From NCBI RefSeq assembly GCF_003347595.2, contig NZ_QCZK02000058.1:38946-102945 (forward strand): 64,000 nucleotides of DNA, read 5' to 3'. This DNA comes from Botryobacter ruber. Its GTDB lineage: Bacteria; Bacteroidota; Bacteroidia; Cytophagales; Hymenobacteraceae. The stretch's first letter is position 1. Every line of letters begins with the position of its first letter. Positions 34,419-42,115 of the stretch are shown here, one piece after another. The notes beneath the pieces were generated by a model. That model ran no database searches. It saw only the letters and a list, made by a program, of their open reading frames with translations, and had not been told where the DNA came from. Both the position numbers and the translations under genes were made by a program.

Positions 34419-35096
34419 CTACAAGGCAGAAGTCAGGAAGGTTGGTTCTGCCGTGGCAATAGTGTGCTGCGTGCTCAGGAAATTGGCGAGTGCCAATGCG
34501 TTGCCTTTTGAGTTTTTGTCTACCTGTACTACAAAGGTTTGTTCATCCAGCTGCTGCTGTACAGTGGCATTTACCGAGTGGAGCAACTGCTCAAATTCCT
34601 TCCGCTGCTCTTTGTTGTTCAGCTGCACTTTCAGTTCGTTACTCACCCCCATCAGTTGCTTGCCTGCCAGGAAATATGGAGCCGCATAGGTAATTTCCGG
34701 TCTTTTCTGTAGCTCCAGCAATGCCTGCTCTACCTGTACCGGGTTTAAACCATCCATCAGTTCCAGCGCGTAAACAATTTCTGAACCGGAACCGGCTGGT
34801 CTGACGAGTGCTTTTACAAAGCCCAGGTTGTTCAGTACTTCCTGTTGTGCTGCAGCGTTTAGATCAGATCTGAAAGTTACCAGTACTTGTTTGGTATAAA
34901 CGGCTCCAAGAAGTTTTTTCTTGTTGTTTTGTGTGAAGTAGTAATTGCCTGCAGTGTTAGCGATGGTAAGTTGTGACCTGTTCAGCAACTCGGGGGCAAA
35001 ACGCACATTACGTACAGGCGAAGCGCTGTTATCCATACAAGAGTAAAGAAAAAGTGCAATTATAGCATAGAATAATGAAGATAAATATTGTCTCAT
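34419..35096 (-). CDS. Lipoprotein of two subtilase-propeptide-like domains
   Basis: 225 residues from the ATG at 35096; the frame continues to a TTG at 35138, but the ATG gives a clean lipoprotein signal ending LYSC with Cys20 as the lipidated residue. Residues about 55-145 read VLVTFRSDL...YALELMDGL...EQALLELQKRP and then ITYAAPYF, the pattern of the I9/fervidolysin-type prodomain that folds and inhibits subtilisins. A second, shorter copy follows (ELKVQLNNKE, then TFVVQVDKNS and IATAEPTF). No protease domain follows, so it may inhibit a protease in trans or be the remnant of a larger precursor. Neighbouring genes are unrelated (lysA, metX). Domain reading moderate; function unknown. Confidence 0.7.
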   Translation of the reverse strand: MRQYLSSLFYAIIALFLYSCMDNSASPVRNVRFAPELLNRSQLTIANTAGNYYFTQNNKKKLLGAVYTKQVLVTFRSDLNAAAQQEVLNNLGFVKALVRPAGSGSEIVYALELMDGLNPVQVEQALLELQKRPEITYAAPYFLAGKQLMGVSNELKVQLNNKEQRKEFEQLLHSVNATVQQQLDEQTFVVQVDKNSKGNALALANFLSTQHTIATAEPTFLTSAL

Positions 35097-35138
35097 TTGT
35101 TTATGGAAATTAATCGTTCTGGGATACTTTTTTAGCAA

Positions 35139-35543
35139 TTATGCCTATTTTCTTCTACGGCGGGCACCGTGAAAGGGGTGTGTTATTGTTGATAAAAAAG
35201 CAAATATTTTTTATCTAAATTTTGGTTGCCTTTATTTTGTTCTATTTATATAGTTTTTGGAATATTCTTTCCCGGCTGGCTAAAGGCTGCATTTCCCTCT
35301 GCTTCTGCAGCTATTGCGTTTGAAAAGGTATCCGGGAATGCTTCGGGTGTAGCGCTAAAAAGTGTTTTTGCGCTGTAGGAACCAGTAATGCGTGTGCATG
35401 CGCTGGTGCACCTGTAAGCGGTTGGTTGGGAGCAGTGGGAGTGGTGGCTGGGGCAGCAGAATTTTTTGGATGAGCCGGTGCAGGAGAGGGTTGTCTCCTC
35501 GTTACAGGAGAATGCAGGTTGCTACTACTTTGCCCGCAAACAT
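35139..35543. other. Gap between lipoprotein gene and met operon terminator
   Basis: No supported gene. The right half is GC-rich with a divergent copy of the dispersed repeat at 35428-35460. The left half is AT-rich and should carry the lipoprotein promoter, but no clear box was found. Confidence 0.5.
35428..35460 (+). repeat. Dispersed GAGGCTGTGGTGG repeat, divergent copy
   Basis: GGGAGCAGTGGGAGTGGTGG followed by CTGGGGCAGCAGA and a T-run. Confidence 0.65.
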
Positions 35544-35590
35544 AAAACTGCCACCTGACCGGTTCCGGAAACCAGGCAGGTGGCAGTTTT
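35544..35590. terminator. Terminator downstream of metX
   Basis: AAAACTGCCACCTG and CAGGTGGCAGTTTT form a 14-bp stem with T-runs on both sides. On the minus strand it ends the metY-metX transcript. Confidence 0.88.
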
Positions 35591-35619
35591 TTTCTTTCAG
35601 GTGATTGCCTGGTTAGGTT

Positions 35620-36681
35620 TTATCGTTCCCTGTTCTCGAATACCAGGGGTTCGTGTGTGTTTTCTTCTTCGTAAAATTTTTGAATAGCATGCGCCAGCTG
35701 TGCCGTTTCTACCAGGAAACCGTCGTGCCCGTAGTCCGAATGGATAACGCTTAGCACAGAGCCAGGCACGTGTTCGTGCAGGTGCTGCTGCTCGGTGAGC
35801 GGGAAAAGCAGATCGGAATCAACGCCCACAAACAGGGTTCTTGCTTTCAGCAAATGCAGTGCCTGGTGCAGCCCGCCCCGGTGCCGCCCCACATGGTGCG
35901 AATCCATTGCCTTGGATAAAAGCCAGTAGGTATAGGCATTGAATCGTTTGGCCAGTTTCTCGCCCTGGTAAAGCTGGTAAGAGGTGGCGCGATAGCCGTC
36001 CTTGATGTTGTAGTCGGTATCGGTTTGTGACTTTTCGTATGAATTGTAATGCCTGTACGAAAGCATGGCAATCGACCGGGCGGTTTTAAGCCCCTCCAGG
36101 CCGGCTGTTTCGGAGTTGGTGGCCCAGGTCGAGTCGAGGCGGATAGCCATGCGCTGGCTTTCGTTGAAGGCAATGCCCCAGGCCGAGTGGCGTGCGTTGG
36201 AGGCAACGTGAATCAGTCGCTCAAACACTTCCGGGCTTTTGATGGCCCACTCCATTGCCTGTTGCCCGCCCAGCGAGCCGCCAATCAGGGTATGTACTTT
36301 CTCCAGCCCCAGTTCCTTTCGGAGCAGATCAAAAGCATCTACAATGTCGCGGTTGGTTAACTCGGGGAAAGCGTGGTAATAAGGTTCCTGCGTTGCCGGG
36401 TTTACCGACAAGGGGCCGGTGGAACCGTAACAGCCGCCAAGGGTGTTGGCGCACACAATAAACCAGTCAGCAGGATCGTATACTTTGCCTTCGCCGAAGA
36501 GGCCGGGCCACCATTCGGTAAAGTCGGAATTGCCGGTAAGGGCGTGGCAAACCCACACCACGTTGTCGCGCTGGGGGCTCAGTTTTCCGTAAGTAGTATA
36601 AGCAAGCTGGAAGCCCGGTAAAGATTCACCGGACTCCAGTTTAAAAGGTTGTTGGTACTGGTACAGATGCTGCTCTGGCAT
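35620..36681 (-). CDS. metX: Homoserine O-acetyltransferase
   Basis: 353 residues, alpha/beta-hydrolase fold. It activates homoserine with acetyl-CoA for methionine synthesis. The nucleophile is Ser136 in LIGGSLGGQQAMEWA. The other triad members fall in VDSDLLFPL and YGHDGFLVE. The oxyanion segment CHALTGNSD and the NTLGGCYGSTGP motif are typical of MetX. It starts 10 bases after metY, so both are expressed from the same SAM-riboswitch-controlled transcript. Whether the acyl donor is acetyl- or succinyl-CoA is not certain from sequence, but pairing with an O-acetylhomoserine sulfhydrylase favours acetyl. Confidence 0.94.
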   Translation of the reverse strand: MPEQHLYQYQQPFKLESGESLPGFQLAYTTYGKLSPQRDNVVWVCHALTGNSDFTEWWPGLFGEGKVYDPADWFIVCANTLGGCYGSTGPLSVNPATQEPYYHAFPELTNRDIVDAFDLLRKELGLEKVHTLIGGSLGGQQAMEWAIKSPEVFERLIHVASNARHSAWGIAFNESQRMAIRLDSTWATNSETAGLEGLKTARSIAMLSYRHYNSYEKSQTDTDYNIKDGYRATSYQLYQGEKLAKRFNAYTYWLLSKAMDSHHVGRHRGGLHQALHLLKARTLFVGVDSDLLFPLTEQQHLHEHVPGSVLSVIHSDYGHDGFLVETAQLAHAIQKFYEEENTHEPLVFENRER

Positions 36682-36691
36682 TCGTAATAAG

Positions 36692-38020
36692 TTATTTTAG
36701 GATAGGCTCATCCTGTGCCGTCAGCACCTTGGAAAACGCCTGTTCAAAATCAGCTTTAATATCCTGTATGTGTTCGATACCTGCCGACACACGCAGTAAG
36801 GTAGGTTCTACACCTGCACTCAGTTGTTCCGCATCGGAAAGCTGCTGGTGGGTGGTAGAAGCCGGGTGTATAATCAATGTTTTGGCGTCGCCTACGTTGG
36901 CCAGGTGGCTTACCAGTTGCAGGCTGTTTACAAACTTCTCGGCCTGTGCCTTGCCTCCTTTTATACGGAAAGAAAGCACACCGCCAAAGCCGCGCTTCAG
37001 GTATTTCTTGGCCAGGTTGTGGTATTGGCTGCTTTCCAGTCCCGGGTAATTTACCGATTCTACCTGCTCGTGCTGCTCCAGCCATTGCGCCAGTTCCAGT
37101 GCGTTCTGTACTGTACGGTCTACGCGCAGCGAAAGTGTTTCCAGGCCCTGCAGCAACAGGAAGGAGTTGAACGGGCTCAGGGCCGGACCGAAGTCGCGCA
37201 GGCCTTCCACGCGGGCGCGGATGGCAAAGGCAATGTTGCCAAACGGACCATCTGTTCCGAATACTTCCCAGAAGTTAAGACCGTGGTAGCCTTCGGCAGG
37301 TTCCGAGAATTGCGGGTATTTGCCGTTGCCCCAGTTAAAGTTACCGCCGTCTACAATCACGCCGCCAATACTGGTGCCATGACCGCCAATCCACTTGGTA
37401 GCCGATTCCACCACCACATTGGCGCCATGCTCCAGCGGACGGAACAGGTAACCGCCGGCGCCAAAGGTATTGTCCACGATCAGCGGGAGGTCGTGTTTTT
37501 TAGCAAGCGCAGCAATGGCTTCGAAATCCGGAATATTGAAACGCGGGTTCCCGATTGTTTCCAGGTAAATGGCCTTGGTGTTCTCGTCGATCAGTTTCTC
37601 GTATTCTTCCACGGCATCGCCGGCTGTGAAGCGCGCCTCGATACCCAGGCGTTTGAAAGAAACTTTAAACTGGTTGTACGTGCCGCCATACAGGTTGCTG
37701 GTGGTTACAAAGTTATCGCCGGCCTGCATGATGTTGTTAATGGCAATAAACTGTGCCGCCTGCCCGGATGCTACAGCCAGTGCCGCCACACCACCTTCCA
37801 AAGCTGCCACGCGTTTTTCAAACACGTCGGTAGTCGGGTTCATGATGCGGGTATAAATATTGCCAAACTCTTTCAGGGCAAACAGGTTGGCTCCGTGTTC
37901 GGCATTTTTAAACGTATACGAGGTGGTCTGGTAAATAGGCACCGCACGTGACTGGGTGGTGGGATCTACTTCCTGGCCGGCATGTAGTTGTAGAGTTTCG
38001 AAATGTAAGGTTTCAGACAT
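36692..38020 (-). CDS. metY: O-acetylhomoserine sulfhydrylase (aminocarboxypropyltransferase)
   Basis: 442 residues from the ATG at 38020 (a TTG two codons earlier extends the frame). A PLP enzyme of the Cys/Met metabolism family, it turns O-acetylhomoserine plus sulfide into homocysteine. The N-terminus has the typical HAGQEVDPTTQSRAVPIYQTTSY. YTRIMNPTTDVFE binds the substrate, PLIVDNTF holds the PLP Asp, and Lys209 in ESATKWIGGHGT is the cofactor lysine. The length of about 430-445 separates MetY from the shorter MetB and MetC. It is the first gene of the metY-metX pair, about 260 bases downstream of a SAM-I riboswitch, so expression should fall when SAM is plentiful. Confidence 0.94.
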   Translation of the reverse strand: MSETLHFETLQLHAGQEVDPTTQSRAVPIYQTTSYTFKNAEHGANLFALKEFGNIYTRIMNPTTDVFEKRVAALEGGVAALAVASGQAAQFIAINNIMQAGDNFVTTSNLYGGTYNQFKVSFKRLGIEARFTAGDAVEEYEKLIDENTKAIYLETIGNPRFNIPDFEAIAALAKKHDLPLIVDNTFGAGGYLFRPLEHGANVVVESATKWIGGHGTSIGGVIVDGGNFNWGNGKYPQFSEPAEGYHGLNFWEVFGTDGPFGNIAFAIRARVEGLRDFGPALSPFNSFLLLQGLETLSLRVDRTVQNALELAQWLEQHEQVESVNYPGLESSQYHNLAKKYLKRGFGGVLSFRIKGGKAQAEKFVNSLQLVSHLANVGDAKTLIIHPASTTHQQLSDAEQLSAGVEPTLLRVSAGIEHIQDIKADFEQAFSKVLTAQDEPILK

Positions 38021-38283
38021 GTTCAATCAGCTTTAAAGGATTTAACAATAATGTTTTTTTAAAAGGTTCTTTGGGTACGTATATGCCTCTGAAGGGCTGC
38101 AGCAATTTTCCTGTAGCATTGTGCACGCCGCAGGATGCAGGCAGATTACCGGATTAACAACAGCAACAGGCACCCAGGGGCATGGGAGCAGATGTACAGG
38201 CATAGGAAAAAAGTGGCAGTACTGGTGCCGTAAGAATAGAATGTTGCTGCGTATGATTGATTCCCTTTTTCATCTTGTTATCA

Positions 38284-38392
38284 ATTTATATTCTTCCGAA
38301 CGTTTCGGAATCAGGAATTAGCACCTTAACCGTGGCAGTTAGGTTGCTAGAGTTTCTCAGAGCCTGTCTCTCCACTCTTCTTTATAAATCAA
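38284..38392 (-). ncRNA. SAM-I (S-box) riboswitch upstream of metY
   Basis: Read on the minus strand, the aptamer starts ATTTATA, continues AAGAAGAGTGGAGAGACAGG, then the kink-turn and core CTGAGAAACTC and TAGCAACCTAACTGCC, then AAGGTGCTAATTCC. It is followed by a P4 hairpin TTCCGAA-ACG-TTCGGAA and closes with TATAAAT, which pairs with the first ATTTATA as helix P1. The GAGAGAC, GCAACC and GTGCTAATTCC blocks are hallmark S-box sequences. It sits on the leader of metY-metX. No obvious intrinsic terminator follows before metY, so the output mechanism is unclear. Confidence 0.88.
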
Positions 38393-38493
38393 AATCCTTT
38401 AGGGATAATTGACTTGATGCTGCAATAATAGGGGGCGATTCTCTGATATCCAAGAAAAAATGCCTTTTTTTAGTTATTCGTTAGCTAAGATAG

Positions 38494-38558
38494 AAAGTTA
38501 AAGAGTTTAGGAGTTAGAGAGTTAGAAGTTTGTAGGGGTTGAAAATCTTCAACCCTTT
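38494..38558 (+). repeat. AGTTAGAGAGTT tract plus GGGTTGAA...TTCAACCC palindrome
   Basis: AAAGAGTTTAGGAGTTAGAG and following units lead into TGTAGGGG and the palindrome at 38536-38555, matching 7967-8058. Confidence 0.8.
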
Positions 38559-38560
38559 TC

Positions 38561-38586
38561 TGTGCCTGCCACCATTGCCTCTGCTG
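38561..38586 (-). repeat. Dispersed GAGGCTGTGGTGG repeat, short copy
   Basis: TGTGCCTGCCACCATTGCCT, then CTGCTG. It is wedged between two other repeat types. Confidence 0.65.
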
Positions 38587-38735
38587 TTTGTCTGAACCGT
38601 TGATGGCAGGATGGCATGATGGGTGTGATTTTATGTTTGTCTGAATTTGGATTCGTCAGATTTTGGGATTAACTGGATTTTTTGTCTGAACACGATTAAG
38701 AAGATTTAAGGAACAGCAGGATTGATTCGATTTGT
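38587..38735. repeat. TTTGTCTGAA-type interspersed repeat
   Basis: Three TTGTCTGAA units, with runs such as GATTTTGGGATTAACTGGAT between them. It is the inverse of the tract at 8390-8475. Confidence 0.7.
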
Positions 38736-38750
38736 TTGTGGTTTGTGCAG

Positions 38751-38771
38751 GAGACACGGGCACCGCGTCTC
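38751..38771. repeat. Imperfect palindrome GAGAC...GTCTC
   Basis: GAGACACGGGCACCGCGTCT plus C. Similar GC-rich near-palindromes recur between genes; compare GGGCACCC at 41394. Confidence 0.5.
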
Positions 38772-38784
38772 TACAGCCATACCC

Positions 38785-38906
38785 TTAACCTCTCTACCTC
38801 TTTGTTACAGGGTTGAAAATCTTCAACCCCTACAAAATAACTACCTTTCTACCCTTCTACCTTTCTAACTCCCAAACTCTCTAACTCTCTAACTTTCTAA
38901 CTTTCT
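38785..38906 (-). repeat. Inverted copy of palindrome plus AACTCTCTAACT tract
   Basis: The palindrome at 38810-38829 comes first, then CCTACAAA, then CTTTCTAACTCCCAAACTCT units up to 38906. It mirrors 38494-38558 and abuts the purC promoter. Confidence 0.8.
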
Positions 38907-38910
38907 TTAC

Positions 38911-38918
38911 TACCTTTG
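38911..38918 (+). promoter_or_regulatory. purC -7 box
   Basis: TACCTTTG fits TAnnTTTG exactly, 25 bases before the start codon. The place of the -33 element is occupied by the CTAACTTTCT repeat tract, with no TTG. Confidence 0.55.
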
Positions 38919-38943
38919 TGCATACATAAAACCTGAAAGATTA

Positions 38944-39885
38944 ATGGAAGCCATCAAAGAGACAAACTTTTCCTTTAAAGGGCAAACCGGCTTTTACAAA
39001 GGCAAGGTACGTGATGTTTACTATTTCGAAGACAAGCTGGCAATTGTAGCCACAGATCGTATATCGGCTTTCGATGTGGTGCTGCCACGGGCTATACCAT
39101 ACAAAGGGCAGGTGCTGAACCAGATAGCCAGCCTGTTTCTGAAAGCTACCGCCGATATTGTTCCGAACTGGGTGCTGTCGTCACCCGACCCGAATGTAAC
39201 CATTGGGTACAAGTGCGAGCCTTTTAAAGTAGAAATGGTGATCAGGGGCTACCTGGCTGGGCATGCCTGGCGCGAGTATAAAGCAGGCAAGCGCGTGCTG
39301 TGTGGCGTACCGTTACCGGAAGGCTTAAAAGAAAACGATAAACTGCCGCAGCCCATTATTACCCCCACCACCAAAGCCGACGAAGGGCACGACGAAGATA
39401 TCTCCCGGGAAGAAATTTTAGCAAAAGGTCTTGCATCTGAAAAAGATTATTCTAACTTAGAGCTTTTTACGCGGTCGTTATTTGCTCGCGGAACCGAGCT
39501 GGCGGCGCAGCGTGGGCTGATTCTGGTAGATACGAAATATGAATTTGGTACCTACAACGGCCAGATTTACCTGATCGATGAGATTCATACGCCCGACTCG
39601 TCGCGCTACTTTTACAGCGAAGGGTACGAAGAAAGGCAAAAAAATAACGAACCGCAGAAACAATTATCGAAAGAGTTCGTAAGACAGTGGCTTATTGAGA
39701 ATGGCTTTCAGGGGAAAGAAGGGCAGCAGGTGCCGGAGATGACAGACGAGGTGGTGAACAGGATATCAGAACGTTACATCGAACTTTTTGAAGTCGTAAC
39801 CGGTCAGCAGTTTGCAAAACAGCCCTACGAAAATGCACTTGCCCGTATAGAGCAGCGCGTTGCGGAAAACATTTTTAAAGCCTAA
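38944..39885 (+). CDS. purC: Phosphoribosylaminoimidazole-succinocarboxamide synthase
   Basis: 313 residues. It joins aspartate to CAIR with ATP in purine synthesis. YKGKVRDVYYF is the ATP-binding loop, ATDRISAFDVVLPRAIPYKG the family signature, VEMVIRGYLAGHAWREY the substrate region, and LIDEIHTPDSSRYFY the second signature. The length, longer than the ~240-residue E. coli form, is typical of the Bacteroidota/eukaryote-like long version. It stands first in a possible unit with a STAS gene 60 bases downstream. No PurR-type site was recognised. Confidence 0.95.
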   Translation: MEAIKETNFSFKGQTGFYKGKVRDVYYFEDKLAIVATDRISAFDVVLPRAIPYKGQVLNQIASLFLKATADIVPNWVLSSPDPNVTIGYKCEPFKVEMVIRGYLAGHAWREYKAGKRVLCGVPLPEGLKENDKLPQPIITPTTKADEGHDEDISREEILAKGLASEKDYSNLELFTRSLFARGTELAAQRGLILVDTKYEFGTYNGQIYLIDEIHTPDSSRYFYSEGYEERQKNNEPQKQLSKEFVRQWLIENGFQGKEGQQVPEMTDEVVNRISERYIELFEVVTGQQFAKQPYENALARIEQRVAENIFKA

Positions 39886-39945
39886 GACTTACTATTTACA
39901 CGATTTATTGGTACATTCGCATATATAATCCTTACTGATAGCTCT

Positions 39946-40323
39946 ATGAAGTACACGATTGATAAAAAAGAAAACTACACTATAATTACAATCGATGAGA
40001 AGAAACTGGATGCTTCCATAGCACCGGATCTTAAGTCTGAATTTGTGAAGTTGAACGCAGAAGGAATAGTGAACCTGATCCTAGATCTGTCAAATGTAAA
40101 GTATACTGATTCCTCCGGCCTTAGCTCTATCCTGATCGCCAACAGGTTATGCAACTCCTCCAACGGCCTGCTTATCCTGACCGGCCTGCAGGACCATGTG
40201 ATGAAACTCATCAGCATTTCCAAACTGGAATCTGTATTGCACATTCTGCCAACTGTTGAAGAAGCGATTGATCGTGTGTTTCTGCACGAGATTGAGCAGG
40301 ACCTGACAAAGAAAGAAGACTAA
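39946..40323 (+). CDS. STAS-domain protein (anti-sigma-factor antagonist type)
   Basis: 125 residues, one STAS domain. The phosphorylatable serine motif is YTDSSGLSS (Ser57 by analogy with SpoIIAA Ser58) after ILDLSNVKY. Such proteins bind a kinase/anti-sigma factor and release its target when dephosphorylated. No anti-sigma or phosphatase gene lies nearby. It ends 14 bases before ribonuclease Z, so the two are probably co-transcribed, although no mechanistic link is known. Confidence 0.88.
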   Translation: MKYTIDKKENYTIITIDEKKLDASIAPDLKSEFVKLNAEGIVNLILDLSNVKYTDSSGLSSILIANRLCNSSNGLLILTGLQDHVMKLISISKLESVLHILPTVEEAIDRVFLHEIEQDLTKKED

Positions 40324-40337
40324 GCTGCTGCCTGTAA

Positions 40338-41291
40338 GTGGAATTCGAACTCAGAATACTGGGAAGTTCGTCGGCCACGCCCTCGGCAAACAGGCATCCT
40401 ACAGCACAATTACTAACCATCGGCAATCAGCACCACCTGATTGACTGTGGTGAAGGTACGCAAATGCAGCTGATGCGATACAAAATAAAGCATCAGCGCA
40501 TTTGCAACATCTACATCAGCCACCTCCACGGCGACCACTACTTCGGCCTTCCCGGCCTGCTCTCTACCATGCACCTGCAGGGCCGCCACACACCACTCCA
40601 CCTGTTCGGTCCGCCCGGCCTTTCGGAAATACTAAGTCTCCAGTTCAAATATTCCGGCACAAACCTGACCTTCGATCTTGTTTTCCACGAGCTGGATACC
40701 ACCGTATACCAGCAGATTTTTGAAGACAAGGATATTACCGTACATACCATCCCGATGGAGCACCGGATACCCTGCTGCGGTTTCCTGTTCCGGGAAAAGC
40801 CCAGGCCACGTCCGCTGATAAAAGAAAAATTGCCCGCCTTTTTAACACATGCACAGCTGGTAGCTTTGAAACGGGGCGAAGATATAACCGATGCGGATGG
40901 GAGTTTACTTGTGCTCAATGCGGAAGTAACCCTGGAGCCAAAGAAAAGCCGCAGCTACGCCTTCTGCTCTGACAGCCGCTTTAAACCCGATCTGCTGCCT
41001 CACCTGCGCCACGTGGATCTGCTCTACCACGAGGCTACCTTTGCCGATGAGTTGCGTGAGCGTGCCAGCTACACCTATCACAGCACGGCCGCCCAGGCTG
41101 CCGAACTTGCTGCCGCCGCCCAGGTGCGCCACCTGTTGCTGGGCCACTTCTCGGTGCGTTACAAAGACCTCACGCCCCTGTTGCACGAAGCACTGGATGT
41201 TTTCCCACAGAGCAGCCTGGCTGTTGAGGGGAATATTTTCCAGGTGGAGGAGAAGGAGATTGTGCAGCTGCAGATGCAGAAAGCGGAATAG
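40338..41291 (+). CDS. rnz: Ribonuclease Z
   Basis: 317 residues, GTG start at 40338. This metallo-beta-lactamase-fold endonuclease trims tRNA 3' ends. The zinc motif ISHLHGDHYFGLPGL places His62, His64, Asp66 and His67. The AYCSDSR-like segment AFCSDSRFK, the LYHEATF motif and LLGHFSVRYKD complete the active site. The N-terminal LGSSSATPSANRHPTA is the usual start of long RNase Z. No in-frame ATG lies closer to the N-terminal LRILGSSSATP strand, so the GTG is the best start. Confidence 0.94.
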   Translation: MEFELRILGSSSATPSANRHPTAQLLTIGNQHHLIDCGEGTQMQLMRYKIKHQRICNIYISHLHGDHYFGLPGLLSTMHLQGRHTPLHLFGPPGLSEILSLQFKYSGTNLTFDLVFHELDTTVYQQIFEDKDITVHTIPMEHRIPCCGFLFREKPRPRPLIKEKLPAFLTHAQLVALKRGEDITDADGSLLVLNAEVTLEPKKSRSYAFCSDSRFKPDLLPHLRHVDLLYHEATFADELRERASYTYHSTAAQAAELAAAAQVRHLLLGHFSVRYKDLTPLLHEALDVFPQSSLAVEGNIFQVEEKEIVQLQMQKAE

Positions 41292-41294
41292 CGT

Positions 41295-41327
41295 GGAGCA
41301 GTGGCTGTGGAGGCAGGTGCAGAGAGG
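41295..41327 (+). repeat. Dispersed GAGGCTGTGGTGG repeat
   Basis: GGAGCAGTGGCTGTGGAGGC followed by AGGTGCAGAGAGG, starting 4 bases after the rnz stop. Confidence 0.75.
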
Positions 41328-41393
41328 ATTTTTGGGGCTCCTGTGGTGGAAATTTGGGGTAGGGCTATTGGGGGCTTGGGTGCTTTGAGTTGG

Positions 41394-41414
41394 GCACCCG
41401 CGAGGGGTGCCCGT
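41394..41414. repeat. GGGCACCCGCGAGGGGTGCCC imperfect palindrome
   Basis: GGGCACCC and GGGTGCCC arms around a short CG-rich centre, between convergent genes. It could act as a terminator stem, but no T-run follows on the plus strand. Confidence 0.5.
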
Positions 41415-41473
41415 ACAGAGCGGATTTTATTTGCTGGTGGCTTGGGGGTGGGGGCTGCGAAATGGCAGCTGCT

Positions 41474-42079
41474 TTACTTCGCCATCTGGGCAATTTTATC
41501 CAAGGGAATGGTGCTGGCCAGTTTCAGCACGCTTTCTTCTTTGGCATCGTTGAGCTTGAATGAAATGAGCGTGTTCTGAAGCGGAATCTGTAGTTCGTAA
41601 TCTGTTTTACCGGCTGCGGCGCCCTCCATTTTATTCAGGATGGCTTTATGCCCCTGTACCTTCACCACCTTCTGGTTCGGGTCGGAATTGGCGACGAAGG
41701 GTAACGAAAGCAGCGCCTGCAGCGAGTTGATGAGCGGCGAATTGTTGATAATGTCGATACTGGCCGAGTTCAGAGTATCGGTGCCGTAGGTACGATGCAC
41801 CAGCAGGCCCATGCCAAACGAAGAAGCGCCGCTGGTAACGTTGTCGTCTTTGGTGTTGGCTGCGAGTGCTTCCATTTTCGGGGGGAGCAGCTTCAGGAGT
41901 TCCCTTCCTATCTCGATGTCAATGTCGTGCAGCATCTGTGCCATGGCAGCCCGGGAATCGGAGAGGTTGCCGGAAGTGTAGGATTTTCGGGCTTCGTCGA
42001 GGTTGCTGGTAAAGGCCTGTCCATTCGAAGCAAATGCCAGCAGGCAAAGGGAAACGGTGCTAACGAGTATTTTTTTCAT
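41474..42079 (-). CDS. Secreted protein of unknown function, paralogue of the next gene
   Basis: 201 residues. The signal peptide is MKKILVSTVSLCLLAFASNG followed by QA. The middle (LDEARKSYTSGNLSDSRAAM to IEIGRELLKLLPP) and the C-terminal QKVVKVQGHKAIL align with the upstream neighbour (42116-42934): both have an A-R-x(n)-E-I-G-x-x-(I/L)-L-K-x-L-P core and a V-K-V-x-G-H-(K/R)-A-(I/V) segment. The family is not recognised. The core resembles a short helix pair followed by a beta domain. The two genes lie 36 bases apart and are likely one transcript for two exported proteins that may act together. Confidence 0.75.
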   Translation of the reverse strand: MKKILVSTVSLCLLAFASNGQAFTSNLDEARKSYTSGNLSDSRAAMAQMLHDIDIEIGRELLKLLPPKMEALAANTKDDNVTSGASSFGMGLLVHRTYGTDTLNSASIDIINNSPLINSLQALLSLPFVANSDPNQKVVKVQGHKAILNKMEGAAAGKTDYELQIPLQNTLISFKLNDAKEESVLKLASTIPLDKIAQMAK

Positions 42080-42115
42080 AGCAAATGAATTTTCTGATTT
42101 AAGTTTCGCCGGCCC

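Noticed and set aside
36824..37951. 375-residue open frame antisense to metY
   Set aside because: It lies wholly within metY, whose PLP motifs are intact. Long antisense frames are common in GC-biased genes; the peptide shows no domain pattern. The same applies to 2352-3341, 49676-50869 and 59173-60291.
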